Source: Bacteroidota bacterium (GTDB taxonomy: Bacteria > Bacteroidota > Bacteroidia > Chitinophagales > Chitinophagaceae). From it: 40,339 bases of DNA. Of the stretch, positions 16,695 to 25,286 are shown in pieces (the stretch's first letter is position 1; each line of letters begins with the position of its first letter). The DNA is taken from NCBI GenBank assembly GCA_013285855.1, contig JABDGW010000023.1, positions 1-40,339 of the forward strand, read 5' to 3'. A program made the translations under genes and the position numbers. Under the pieces are notes generated by a model. The model made no database searches and was not told where the DNA came from. It worked only from the letters and a program-made list of their open reading frames with translations.

Positions 16695-17387
16695 ATGGCA
16701 CAGCTTTCTAAAAAAAGAAAATTAGCAGAAGCTAAGGTTGATAAAAATAAAGAATATTCTTTAAAAGATGCATCCACTTTGGTAAAAGATATTAATACCG
16801 CAAAGTTTGATGCTTCAGTTGATCTGCATATACGCTTAGGTGTTGATCCTAAAAAAGCAGACCAGCAGGTACGTGGTACTGTTAGCCTTCCGCATGGAAC
16901 AGGCAAAACAAAAAAGGTTTTGGTTTTATGTCCTCCTGATAAAGAAGAAGCTGCAAAAGCTGCAGGTGCTGATTTTGTTGGACTGGATGAATTTGTAACA
17001 AAAATTGAAGGCGGATGGACAGATGTTGATGTGATCATTGCAACGCCTTCTGTAATGCCCAAGATTGGTAAACTTGGTAAAATTTTAGGTCCGCGCAACT
17101 TAATGCCGAATCCTAAAACAGGAACTGTTACCAACGATGTTGCAGCAGCAATCACTGAAGTAAAAGGCGGTAAGATCGCTTTCAAGGTTGATAAAGCCGG
17201 GATCGTTCATGCATCAATTGGCCGTGTATCATTCACGCCTGAAAAAATTGCTGCAAACGGCCAGGAACTTATCAATACCATCATCAAATTAAAACCTTCA
17301 ACAGCAAAAGGTATTTACCTGAAAGGTGTAAGCCTTGCAAGCTCTATGAGCCCTGGTATTACTGTTGATACAAAATCTGTTCATTAA
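16695..17387 (+). CDS. rplA: 50S ribosomal protein L1
   Basis: L1 forms the mobile L1 stalk of the large subunit, which guides the deacylated tRNA from the E site, and in several bacteria represses its own operon. The 230-residue protein carries family blocks [33 protein letters not shown], the [25 protein letters not shown] segment (about 117-140), and the closing [17 protein letters not shown]. It is second in the operon. A small hairpin CCTTA-CTTG-TAAGG (17392-17405) lies between its stop and rplJ. Confidence 0.99.
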   Translation: MAQLSKKRKLAEAKVDKNKEYSLKDASTLVKDINTAKFDASVDLHIRLGVDPKKADQQVRGTVSLPHGTGKTKKVLVLCPPDKEEAAKAAGADFVGLDEFVTKIEGGWTDVDVIIATPSVMPKIGKLGKILGPRNLMPNPKTGTVTNDVAAAITEVKGGKIAFKVDKAGIVHASIGRVSFTPEKIAANGQELINTIIKLKPSTAKGIYLKGVSLASSMSPGITVDTKSVH

Positions 17388-17420
17388 TCGTCCTTACTTG
17401 TAAGGAATAAAATATTTGTT

Positions 17421-17951
17421 ATGAATAAGGAACAAAAAAATGAAGTAATAGAAGCGCTGAAAGAAAAATTCAATCAGTATAATAACTTCTATGTTACCAA
17501 TACTGAAGCATTAACTGTTAGCCAGATTGGTAAACTGCGCCGCATTTGTTTCAACAAAAACGTTGAAATGAAAGTGGCAAAAAATACACTCATTCGCAAG
17601 GCACTTGAAAGCATTGATGCAGAAAGATACAGCGGCATGTACGACAGCCTTAATGGTGTAACAGCTTTAATGTTTAGCGAAAATGCAAAAGAACCTGCAT
17701 TGATCATCAGCACATTTCGCAGCGAAAGCAAAACAGAAAAACCTGTTTTAAAAGCTGCTTATATTGATAGTGATGTTTTTGTTGGTAACGACCAGCTTGA
17801 AACATTAAAAACGCTTAAAAGCAAAAACGATCTTATTGGTGAGATCATTAGCTTATTGCAATCACCGGCTAAGAATGTTATCAGCGGCTTAAATGCCGGA
17901 GGCAAATTAGCAGGTATTATAAAAGCTTTGGAAGAAAGAGCACAAGCTTAA
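17421..17951 (+). CDS. rplJ: 50S ribosomal protein L10
   Basis: L10 is the base of the L12 stalk. Its C-terminal helix binds L12 dimers and its N-terminal domain binds 23S rRNA next to L11. The 176-residue protein has the typical N-terminus (MNKEQKNEVIEALKEKFNQY), the RRICFNKNVEMKVAKNTLIRKAL rRNA-contact block, NGVTALMF, and the final helix IIKALEERAQA for L12. It is third in the operon. The 173-base gap to rplL is unusually long and is filled by a heptad repeat array and a GC-rich hairpin. Confidence 0.98.
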   Translation: MNKEQKNEVIEALKEKFNQYNNFYVTNTEALTVSQIGKLRRICFNKNVEMKVAKNTLIRKALESIDAERYSGMYDSLNGVTALMFSENAKEPALIISTFRSESKTEKPVLKAAYIDSDVFVGNDQLETLKTLKSKNDLIGEIISLLQSPAKNVISGLNAGGKLAGIIKALEERAQA

Positions 17952-18029
17952 TTCAAAAGTAAAAAGTAAGAATTCAAAATAGGAAGTACTCAATTTTTTG
18001 ACTTTTGATTTTTGATTTTTGACTTTGAT
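17951..18029. repeat. Heptanucleotide repeat array with strand switch between rplJ and rplL
   Basis: About eleven 7-mers can be read. The left arm holds TTCAAAA, GTAAAAA, GTAAGAA and TTCAAAA units. The right arm holds ACTTTTG, ATTTTTG, ATTTTTG and ACTTTG units, with the G at 18000, 18007, 18014 and 18021. The arms are roughly complementary, so an imperfect hairpin could form. It occupies half of the rplJ-rplL spacer. Confidence 0.75.
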
Positions 18030-18079
18030 AAAATAATTCAGTCAGCCTGAAGACTGATAACACACAAATTTTTTTAATA

Positions 18080-18115
18080 ACAACCGCCGGAGCGCAGGCA
18101 ATGAAGGCGGCAAAA
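18080..18115 (+). promoter_or_regulatory. GC-rich hairpin in the rplL leader
   Basis: AACCGCCGG and GAAGGCGGCAA flank a GCGCAGGCAAT centre, giving a stem CCGCC / GGCGG a few bases before the rplL start at 18125. It stands out in AT-rich surroundings and could affect rplL translation; no known motif is matched. Confidence 0.35.
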
Positions 18116-18124
18116 ATTTAAAAC

Positions 18125-18508
18125 ATGGCAGATTTAAAATCATTCGCAGAACAACTGGTTAACCTTACCGTAAAAGAGGTAAATGAATTGGCAAAAATTC
18201 TTAAAGAAGAGTACGGCATTGAACCTGCAGCTGCTGCAGTTGCTGTAGCCGGTCCCGCTGCAGGCGGTGGTGCTGCTGCACCTGCTGCTGAAGAAAAAAC
18301 AGCATTTGATGTAATTTTGAAAAGCGGTGGTGCTAACAAATTACAGGTTGTAAAAATCGTGAAAGACTTAACTGGTCTTGGCTTGAAAGAAGCTAAAGAT
18401 TTAGTTGATGGCGCTCCGAAACCTGTAAAAGAAGGTGTTGCTAAAGCTGAGGCCGAAGAAGTGGCCACCAAGCTTAAAGATGCTGGTGCAGATGTAGAAG
18501 TAAAATAA
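18125..18508 (+). CDS. rplL: 50S ribosomal protein L7/L12
   Basis: L7/L12 is the multi-copy stalk protein that recruits translational GTPases. The 127-residue protein has an N-terminal dimerisation and L10-binding helix pair (1-35), an alanine/glycine-rich hinge (about 37-55), and the C-terminal globular domain. That domain carries [41 protein letters not shown] and the closing [12 protein letters not shown]. It is the last gene of the operon. A terminator follows at once; rpoB, its usual next gene, is absent. Confidence 0.99.
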   Translation: MADLKSFAEQLVNLTVKEVNELAKILKEEYGIEPAAAAVAVAGPAAGGGAAAPAAEEKTAFDVILKSGGANKLQVVKIVKDLTGLGLKEAKDLVDGAPKPVKEGVAKAEAEEVATKLKDAGADVEVK

Positions 18509-18565
18509 AATAAGTTCTGCGGTCAAAAAAATGCTTTAGGGCATATAAGGCCCATAATAGAATTA

Positions 18566-18593
18566 AATCCTGCCTCTGAGCGGGATTTTTTTT
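18566..18593 (+). terminator. Rho-independent terminator of the rplKAJL operon
   Basis: The stem AATCCTGC / GCGGGATT (18566-18573 with 18580-18587, one G-T pair) has a six-base loop and is followed by eight T residues. It lies 58 bases after the rplL stop. Confidence 0.85.
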
Positions 18594-18742
18594 CTTTCAA
18601 TTTTAATAGTAATTCTTTTTTTGTGCAACTTTATTTATAAAATAAAAAACTCATACAACCATATTTTAAATAAACCTGTTCTTATCAACACTAATAAATT
18701 GTTTTAAACTTATTTGCATTTTAGCAAAAAAATCCCCCTGCC

Positions 18743-19240
18743 ATGTCGAAACTTTTTACCCAAATTCGCGTACTCACTATATTTTTTATAATTGTACTTG
18801 TAATAAGCGGCATAACTGCTTTTCCGGTTTACACAGAACTAAAATTTATTCTTGAGTCCAGGATATTTGACGAAGGTTCTTTGATGCAGCAATGGTTAGC
18901 GAAAATTTTTACAGGCGTAAAAAATACACAGGAACAATATCCTTTTATTTTTTATGGCTTTGACTGGCTTGCATTTGCGCATCTTGTAATTGCATTTTTA
19001 TTCATTGGTGTTTACCAGCATCCGGTGCGCAACCGTTGGATCATTCAATGGGCAATGATATGTTGTATTGGTGTTTTACCGCTTGCATTTATTGCAGGAA
19101 ATATAAGAGGAATTCCGTTCTTTCATATTTTAATTGATTGTTCCTTTGGATTGATTGGTTTAATTCCTCTGTATATTATCCAGGTAAAAATAAGCCAGCT
19201 TAAAAAATACAGAACCAAAGGCAGGGTAAGCCGTGATTAA
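18743..19240 (+). CDS. Conserved-looking membrane protein, four helices, function unknown
   Basis: No named family is recognised. The 165-residue protein has four predicted membrane helices at about 8-28 (VLTIFFIIVLVISGITAFPV), 71-90 (FDWLAFAHLVIAFLFIGVYQ), 98-118 and 125-147, with a basic C-terminal tail (KKYRTKGRVSRD). A loop between helices 1 and 2 contains ESRIFDEGSLMQQWLAKI. The order and the histidine near helix 2 resemble small uncharacterised Bacteroidota membrane proteins, but this is a weak impression. It lies after the ribosomal operon terminator and 69 bases before the MazG gene on the same strand. Confidence 0.65.
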   Translation: MSKLFTQIRVLTIFFIIVLVISGITAFPVYTELKFILESRIFDEGSLMQQWLAKIFTGVKNTQEQYPFIFYGFDWLAFAHLVIAFLFIGVYQHPVRNRWIIQWAMICCIGVLPLAFIAGNIRGIPFFHILIDCSFGLIGLIPLYIIQVKISQLKKYRTKGRVSRD

Positions 19241-19275
19241 GCGCTGCTATCTTTTATTACAAGCCAGCAGTTTTA

Positions 19276-19304
19276 TAATTTTTACTTTTGATTTCTAACT
19301 TTAT
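19276..19304 (+). promoter_or_regulatory. Heptad repeat containing a -7-like TACTTTTG before mazG
   Basis: The units TTTTTAC, TTTTGAT, TTCTAAC and TTTATTT are seven bases apart. Within them TACTTTTG (19283-19290) fits the Bacteroidota -7 consensus TAnnTTTG, about 20 bases before the start codon. It may be a promoter, a repeat, or both. Confidence 0.4.
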
Positions 19305-19309
19305 TTAGC

Positions 19310-19636
19310 ATGACAATACAACAGGTACAGCAAGATGTTGATGCATGGATAAAAACAACCGGCGTCCGTTATTTTAATGAACTTACCAATCTTGGAATTT
19401 TGATGGAAGAAGTAGGTGAACTCTCAAGAATAATGGTACGCACTTATGGTGAACAATCATTTAAAGAATCTGATAAAGCAAAATCCTTGAATGATGAATT
19501 TGCTGATGTGCTTTGGGTTTTGATTTGTCTTGCTAACCAAACCGGCGTTGATCTTACAGAAGCATTGCAAAAAAATTTTGAAAAGAAAAATACACGTGAT
19601 GCAGAAAGACATAAGAATAATCCAAAATTGAAATAG
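19310..19636 (+). CDS. MazG-type nucleoside triphosphate pyrophosphohydrolase
   Basis: This is a 108-residue single-domain protein of the all-alpha NTP pyrophosphatase superfamily. The metal-binding signature is complete: EEVGE (residues 33-37) followed after one helix by E63-F-A-D66 in NDEFADVLWVL. Such proteins hydrolyse (d)NTPs to monophosphate and pyrophosphate to clean the nucleotide pool; the substrate cannot be read from sequence. It is one domain only, unlike two-domain E. coli MazG. tsaE follows 52 bases downstream on the same strand, so co-transcription is possible. Confidence 0.88.
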   Translation: MTIQQVQQDVDAWIKTTGVRYFNELTNLGILMEEVGELSRIMVRTYGEQSFKESDKAKSLNDEFADVLWVLICLANQTGVDLTEALQKNFEKKNTRDAERHKNNPKLK

Positions 19637-19688
19637 CTTATAGTTAGTAGTTAAGCCTCAACGTTTAGCTTTAAACAAACAATCAACA

Positions 19689-20102
19689 TTGAAACAGTTC
19701 GATTATAATCTTGCTGATATAAAAACAATTGCAGAAAAGTTATGGCAGGAAAACAACTCGAAAAAAGTATGGGCTTTCCATGCAGCAATGGGCAGCGGCA
19801 AAACAACTCTCATTCATGCTTTATGCGATGTATTGCAGGTGAGCAGCGCAGTGAGCAGCCCAACTTTTGCAATAATAAATGAATATACAAGCCCCCTTGC
19901 AAATACTATTTATCACATGGACTGGTATAGAATTAAAGATGAAACAGAAGCTATACAAGCTGGTTGTGAAGATTGCATTGAAAGCGGGCATTATTGTTTT
20001 ATCGAATGGCCTGAAAAATGCCCGCAACTTTTACACGAAGACACTTTACATATTTATATTGAAACTTCACCTGATGATATGCGCACTATAAAAATTTTGT
20101 AA
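19689..20102 (+). CDS. tsaE: TsaE, ATPase of the tRNA t6A-modification complex
   Basis: TsaE is a cytoplasmic P-loop ATPase that works with TsaB and TsaD to install N6-threonylcarbamoyl on A37 of ANN-decoding tRNAs. The 137-residue protein shows the Walker A AMGSGKTTLIHAL (about 33-45), SPTFAIINEY, the family block HMDWYRI and FIEWPEK. The start is TTG at 19689, since the first in-frame ATG is well inside the conserved region. It is convergent with the VWA-protein gene; tsaB and tsaD are not in the window. Confidence 0.93.
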   Translation: MKQFDYNLADIKTIAEKLWQENNSKKVWAFHAAMGSGKTTLIHALCDVLQVSSAVSSPTFAIINEYTSPLANTIYHMDWYRIKDETEAIQAGCEDCIESGHYCFIEWPEKCPQLLHEDTLHIYIETSPDDMRTIKIL

Positions 20103-20184
20103 GTGATCTTTTTTTGAAAAAACATTTTTACCTCAAAAAGTAAAGGGCTGAAAAAACTTTACGAAGCTCAAACAAATCTTACCG

Positions 20185-22140
20185 CTAATTGTCACTATTG
20201 TCATCATCAAGTTGTGCGGTCTCTTTTTCTTTTAATGAACTTGCTTTTTTAATCAATTGAATAAACTCTTTTCGATACCCTTCTGCATCATCACTCATAG
20301 CAGATTGTGCTGTTTGTTTTACAGACGAAAAATTTGCATTGCCTTTGTATTGAGAATTGCGTAATAACATTCCAAATTCAGCAACAGAAGATGCAAAACG
20401 AAAATTATCAGAAGTGGAATTGAAGGAAATATTTTCATCTTTCAGCGGGTGTTCAATCAGGGTACTCTTATCACCATCAGGTTTTTTATAACGCAGTTTT
20501 ATATTCATCACTTCATCATTAAAACTAGTTTTTGACAGATCTTTTGTTTTTTGATAACGTAATGCATCAACATCTTTCAACATCGTATCTTTTATTCCTG
20601 TTGGACTCAATTCATACAAAGCCGTAACAGTATGACCACTGCCTAATTCACCAGCATCTTTTTTATCGTTATTAAAATCTTCTTTATTTAATAAACGATT
20701 TTCATATCCTATTAAACGATAGCCTTGCACTTTATCAGGATTAAACTCTATCTGTAGTTTTACATCTTTTGCGATTGTGAAAAGTGTTCCGCCAAATTCA
20801 TTTACAAAAACTTTTTTTGCTTCGCTGATGTTGTCAATGTAATTGTGATTGCCATTGCCTTTATCTGCAAGTAACTGCATTTTTGAATCCTGGTAATTAC
20901 CGGTTCCAAAACCAAGCACAGAAAGAAACACCCCGCTTTCACGTTCATTTTCTATCAATAATTGCAATTCATCTTCGCTGCTTACACCAACATTAAAATC
21001 ACCATCAGTGCAAAGTACTACACGATTGTTTCCATCTTTTACAAAATTCTTTTTTGCAACATCATAAGCTAATTTAATTCCCTCGCCACCTGCTGTTGAA
21101 CCACCTGCATCCAATGCATCAATCGCGTCCTTAATTTTTATTTTATCATCGCCACTTGTTGAAGGCAACACCAAACCTGCATTGCCCGCATACACAACTA
21201 GCGAAACTTTGTCTTGAGGCCGCAATTGATCAACCAATAATTTTAAAGATGATTTTACCAATGGCAATTTATCTGGTTCATCCATACTGCCGCTTACATC
21301 AATTAAAAAAACAAGATTTGACGCTGGAAGGTTGAGGGTTGAAATTTTCTTTCCCTGTAAACCGATCAACGCGAGTTTATGATTTGTATTCCATGGACAA
21401 TTTGAAATTTCTGCATTGATGCTGAATGGATCATCATTTTGCGGTTGCGGATAATTGTAAGTAAAATAATTAATGAATTCTTCTATACGCACAGCCCCTG
21501 CAGGTGGCAGCTCACCTTCATTTATAAAACGACGAACATTTGCATAGGATGCTGCATCAACATCAATTGAAAAAGTTGAAAGCGGATTATCATTTGTTTT
21601 TAAGAATGGATTCTCAACAATGCGATCGTCACCTTCTGTATTGAAATTATTGTTGTAGCGCGAACTATCGTCTTGTGTTTTATCTTCTTCATCGTTTAAA
21701 ATCATCGGTGAAGAATATTGAGCACTTTTATTATTTTCAATTGAAAGCCCAGCTATCCTTCCCTGAATTTGAGGTGAATAAAAATTTGACGCTTCATCTT
21801 CATTAACACCATAACCAACGACCACAACTTCATTAAGATTTGAAGTTTGCGGTTTAAGTATAATTGCATATTCAGATTTGTCACTAAGCTTTATTGTCGC
21901 TATTTTATAACCAACATAAGAAACTTCGATGGTTTTTGTCTTGTCATCAATAGTTAGCGAAAACTTTCCATTAACGTCAGATATAGCCGCAACCTTCGCT
22001 CCTTTCACTGTTATAGTTGCGCCAGCAATTGGATTTCCATTTTTATCCTTGATAGTACCTGTTATTGTTCTTTCGTTTTTGTAAGCGAAAGCAAAAGATA
22101 GCAAGGCGAGCAAAATGCCCGCAAATAAAATCTTCTTCAT
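20185..22140 (-). CDS. Exported VWA-domain (YfbK-like) protein with carboxypeptidase-regulatory-like N-domain
   Basis: The 651-residue protein has a signal peptide (1-20). A CarboxypepD-regulatory/CnaB-like beta-sandwich follows at about 25-97 (ITGTIKDKNGNPIAGATITVKG). Then comes NLNEVVVVGYG (102-111), the sequence that precedes the plug in SusC/TonB-dependent receptors, but no receptor barrel. The rest is a YfbK-type protein: an N-terminal von Willebrand-associated domain (about 175-270), a VWA domain with the MIDAS motif D281-V-S-G-S285 and D379 in CTDGD, and a YfbK C-terminal domain. Ligand and role are unknown; metal-dependent protein binding at the cell surface is the likely mode. It is divergent from the kinase gene at 22285. 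Confidence 0.85.
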   Translation of the reverse strand: MKKILFAGILLALLSFAFAYKNERTITGTIKDKNGNPIAGATITVKGAKVAAISDVNGKFSLTIDDKTKTIEVSYVGYKIATIKLSDKSEYAIILKPQTSNLNEVVVVGYGVNEDEASNFYSPQIQGRIAGLSIENNKSAQYSSPMILNDEEDKTQDDSSRYNNNFNTEGDDRIVENPFLKTNDNPLSTFSIDVDAASYANVRRFINEGELPPAGAVRIEEFINYFTYNYPQPQNDDPFSINAEISNCPWNTNHKLALIGLQGKKISTLNLPASNLVFLIDVSGSMDEPDKLPLVKSSLKLLVDQLRPQDKVSLVVYAGNAGLVLPSTSGDDKIKIKDAIDALDAGGSTAGGEGIKLAYDVAKKNFVKDGNNRVVLCTDGDFNVGVSSEDELQLLIENERESGVFLSVLGFGTGNYQDSKMQLLADKGNGNHNYIDNISEAKKVFVNEFGGTLFTIAKDVKLQIEFNPDKVQGYRLIGYENRLLNKEDFNNDKKDAGELGSGHTVTALYELSPTGIKDTMLKDVDALRYQKTKDLSKTSFNDEVMNIKLRYKKPDGDKSTLIEHPLKDENISFNSTSDNFRFASSVAEFGMLLRNSQYKGNANFSSVKQTAQSAMSDDAEGYRKEFIQLIKKASSLKEKETAQLDDDNSDN

Positions 22141-22284
22141 AAAAAATATTTATTATTTGGTTATCGAATAATGAATGTGTACTTATTCTAAGATGCAGAC
22201 GGTTTATTGATTACATAAATGATTTGGAAAAATCATAACTTTCAATTGTTGCTGTCAATTACAAGAAACCAGAATTAGTTCTTT

Positions 22285-24426
22285 ATGTTTTTCAACTCAA
22301 CTAAATATCATTTTGTAAAATTCTTTTTATGTGTTGTAGTTAGTGTATTTTTTTTATTTCAGACTCTTTATGCTCAAACCAAAACCATTGACAGCTTAAA
22401 AAAAGTACTGCCTTCATTACATGATACCGCAAGAATAGAGGAACTGGCTTTAATAGGAGAGCATTATATCTTTTACTCATATCCAATAAATAAAGATTCG
22501 GCATTATATTACGTAAGTCTAGTTTATGAAGAGTCAAAAAAAATAAATTATGAACATGGCATGGCTGAAGCTTATTTGGAGAAAGCTGGTTTAGCAAATT
22601 TTTACAGTGATTTTTTTCAGGCAGAACAATTAGCGCATCAAGCACTAAAATGGTTTAGCCTCACTTCCAATAAAAATAAAATTGCTATTGCTTACTGGCA
22701 ATTAAGCAGCTTGCAATGCAAACAAAGTAACTATGATGAGGCATTAATTAATTCCACACTGTGTTATGAATGGGCAAAAAAAACCGGCGATGATGATCGT
22801 ATAGTAAATGCATTAGAATCAATGACAGATATTTATCGTGAAAGAGGTGAATATGATAAATTATTAGAAGCGCAACAAAAACTTATTGACAGAGAAAAGA
22901 CATCCCCCGGCAATAACACCAGGTACACTATTCATGAGCTTTGGGTGATGGGTCTTATGTATATGTTATTAGAAGATTATCCCACAGCATTATTCTATTG
23001 GCGCAAGCTGTTTTCTGGAAAAGGTAATCAATTTCTAAATGCCTGGAATCTTACAGAATACGCGCAATTGTTAACCCAGGCTAATAAAACTGATTCCGCG
23101 CTATATTATTACAATTTATTTGACTCTACCAAAGCTGATGCAAGCACTTTGCGATTTTTTGTAGTAAGCAAAGGAGAATATTTTCTCTGTCTAAAACAAT
23201 ACAATACAGCGTTGCCTTATTTTTTTAAAGGGCTGATCTATAATCGTCAATTAAATGATCACATGCAGGTAAAACGTTCTCTATTAGATATAGCCAAAAC
23301 TTATTCAGCGCTATATAATAATGATTCAGCTATCACTTATGCCAGGCAAGGTTTATCAATGGCAATCCATGTAAAATCAAAGCCATCTATTCGTGATGGT
23401 TATGAAATACTTTATACTGTTTATAACCGTTTGCATCAAACCGACAGTGCTTTCTATTATTATCAAAACTATATAGCGATGAAGGAAGCGGTAATGAATG
23501 ATCAAACCAAAGGTAAAATTGCAGCTTATAAATACGAGCACAAGATTGAATTGATGGATAAAGAGAAATTAATGAAAGATCAGCATATAAAAATTCAGCA
23601 GCAGCAACTTGAACAGGAATCGCTGCAAAAAAAAATTCTTACAGGAAGTATTATAGGTCTGTTTTTAATTGGCGTTATTATTTTTCGTACGATAATGCTT
23701 AAACGTAAAAATGAAAAGCTACAGTTAGAAAATGAACTGCGGCTACAACAATTACAGAATGAAAAAACAAAAATAGAAATGCAACAGCAGGCAACAGCAT
23801 TAGAACTACAGGCTTTACGTGCACAAATGAACCCGCATTTTATTTTTAATTGTCTTAATTCTATCAACAGGTTTATTATAAATAATGACGCAGTAAAAGC
23901 TGCAGATTATTTAACCAAGTTTGCAAAGCTTATTCGCATTGTTTTGGAACAATCCGGCAAATCATTTGTGCCATTGGAAGATGAAATTTCATGTTTGAAA
24001 TTATATATGGATTTGGAAGCATTGCGATTTGAAAAACCCTTTCAATATACAATTGATTTGAATGGAACTGATGTTTCATCTGTAATGATACCAACAATGT
24101 TAATACAACCTTTTGTTGAAAATGCTATTTGGCATGGATTGCATCCAAAACAAAATGGCACTGGTGAGATTGATATAAACATGCATCTGCATGATGGTAC
24201 ATTGCATTGTTCAATTTGTGATAATGGTGTTGGCATAAAAAACTTAAAAGAAATAAGCCAGGTCAATAAAAAATCTTTAGGTATTGAATTAACGCAACAA
24301 CGTTTGCAACTTGCCGATAACACAGGGAATGAAAACTTAAAAATAAAAACCGAACAACTGAAAGATGAACATGGACAAATTACCGGTACCTGCGTATCTA
24401 TAAATATACCTTATAAAAATGATTAA
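22285..24426 (+). CDS. LytS/YehU-type sensor histidine kinase with TPR sensor region
   Basis: The 713-residue protein has a signal peptide (1-30, ending TLYA). A periplasmic region of tetratricopeptide-like helix pairs spans about 35-410. One membrane helix lies at about 451-468 (TGSIIGLFLIGVIIF), followed by a coiled coil (about 470-508). The His_kinase domain carries QMNPHFIFNCLNSI, with phosphoacceptor H518, and the ATPase N-box ENAIWHGL is near 612, with CDNGVGI further on. This is the architecture of Bacteroidota LytS-like kinases that pair with LytTR regulators. The response regulator gene overlaps its end by eight bases, so the pair is coupled. The periplasmic TPRs probably sense a protein or envelope state; the signal is unknown. 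Confidence 0.92.
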   Translation: MFFNSTKYHFVKFFLCVVVSVFFLFQTLYAQTKTIDSLKKVLPSLHDTARIEELALIGEHYIFYSYPINKDSALYYVSLVYEESKKINYEHGMAEAYLEKAGLANFYSDFFQAEQLAHQALKWFSLTSNKNKIAIAYWQLSSLQCKQSNYDEALINSTLCYEWAKKTGDDDRIVNALESMTDIYRERGEYDKLLEAQQKLIDREKTSPGNNTRYTIHELWVMGLMYMLLEDYPTALFYWRKLFSGKGNQFLNAWNLTEYAQLLTQANKTDSALYYYNLFDSTKADASTLRFFVVSKGEYFLCLKQYNTALPYFFKGLIYNRQLNDHMQVKRSLLDIAKTYSALYNNDSAITYARQGLSMAIHVKSKPSIRDGYEILYTVYNRLHQTDSAFYYYQNYIAMKEAVMNDQTKGKIAAYKYEHKIELMDKEKLMKDQHIKIQQQQLEQESLQKKILTGSIIGLFLIGVIIFRTIMLKRKNEKLQLENELRLQQLQNEKTKIEMQQQATALELQALRAQMNPHFIFNCLNSINRFIINNDAVKAADYLTKFAKLIRIVLEQSGKSFVPLEDEISCLKLYMDLEALRFEKPFQYTIDLNGTDVSSVMIPTMLIQPFVENAIWHGLHPKQNGTGEIDINMHLHDGTLHCSICDNGVGIKNLKEISQVNKKSLGIELTQQRLQLADNTGNENLKIKTEQLKDEHGQITGTCVSINIPYKND

Positions 24427-25174
24427 AGCTTTAATTATAGATGATGAAAAACATTGCAGCGATAACCTGCAATGGCAACTGCAGCAATATTGTCCTGAAG
24501 TTGAAGTTGCAGCAATTTGCATGAGCGCTGAAAAAGGATTGAGCGAAATTTATAAACAACAACCTCAATTAATTTTTCTTGATGTGGAGATGCCCGGCAT
24601 GAGCGGTTTTGAAATGCTGGAAAAATTAGCTGATATAAATTTTGATATTGTTTTTACAACGGCTTTCAATCAGTATGCAATACGTGCCATAAAATTTGGC
24701 GCACTGGATTATCTTGTAAAACCTGTTGATAAAGACGAACTGAGATCATCAATTGATAATCATTTAAAACGCAATCAACATAATTCTTTTAACCAGCTAA
24801 ATGCTTTGCTAACGCACATCAAAAAAAGCAATGATCTTTCATTTCAAAAGATTGCTTTACCAACTATGCATGGCTACGAATTAGTGCCGCTAAATAATAT
24901 TGTGTATTGTGAAAGCAAGAGCAATTACACTAATATTTATCTTAATAACGGTCAGCAAATACTTGTTTCAAAAACATTAAAAGATATTGAAGAGTTGCTT
25001 AACATGCAACCATTCTTCAGGTTACATAACTCCTATCTTGTAAACCTTCAATATGCTATTCGATATATAAAAGGAGAAGGTGGTTCATTGGTATTAAACA
25101 ACGATATCACAGTTCCTGTATCGCGAAATAAAAAAGAAGAATTGCTTAAGCTTATTACGCATATTTCTACCTGA
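24419..25174 (+). CDS. LytTR-family response regulator
   Basis: The 251-residue protein has a receiver domain (1-120) with the acidic pair D8-D9, phosphoacceptor D55 (FLDVEMPGM), the conserved threonine in FTTAF and lysine in YLVKPV. A LytTR DNA-binding domain (about 146-248) follows, with NNIVYCESKSNYTNIYL, KTLKDIEELL, FFRLHNSYLVNL and PVSRNKKEELL. LytTR proteins bind direct repeats in promoters. It is the cognate regulator of the overlapping TPR kinase. The haloperoxidase-like lipoprotein gene starts 110 bases downstream and could be a target or operon member, but no site was identified. Confidence 0.95.
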   Translation: MIKALIIDDEKHCSDNLQWQLQQYCPEVEVAAICMSAEKGLSEIYKQQPQLIFLDVEMPGMSGFEMLEKLADINFDIVFTTAFNQYAIRAIKFGALDYLVKPVDKDELRSSIDNHLKRNQHNSFNQLNALLTHIKKSNDLSFQKIALPTMHGYELVPLNNIVYCESKSNYTNIYLNNGQQILVSKTLKDIEELLNMQPFFRLHNSYLVNLQYAIRYIKGEGGSLVLNNDITVPVSRNKKEELLKLITHIST

Positions 25175-25286
25175 TAGCTTTCCATATTTATACAATCGCA
25201 ATCCACTAATTCATTCCCGCAGATCACTCAATGTTAATGCTGCTTTGCGTTTCCTTAAAATAGTTTCAATCACTAAAAATTATTTT

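Noticed and set aside
17000..17185. Antisense ORFs over rplA and rplL
   Set aside because: They mirror the codon pattern of highly conserved ribosomal genes and have no recognisable domain.
17951..18029. Rho-independent terminator between rplJ and rplL
   Set aside because: The arms pair imperfectly and the period-7 structure explains the sequence better; rplL is expected to be co-transcribed.
25175..25286. LytTR binding repeats upstream of the haloperoxidase-like gene
   Set aside because: No pair of similar 9-12 base direct repeats could be found.
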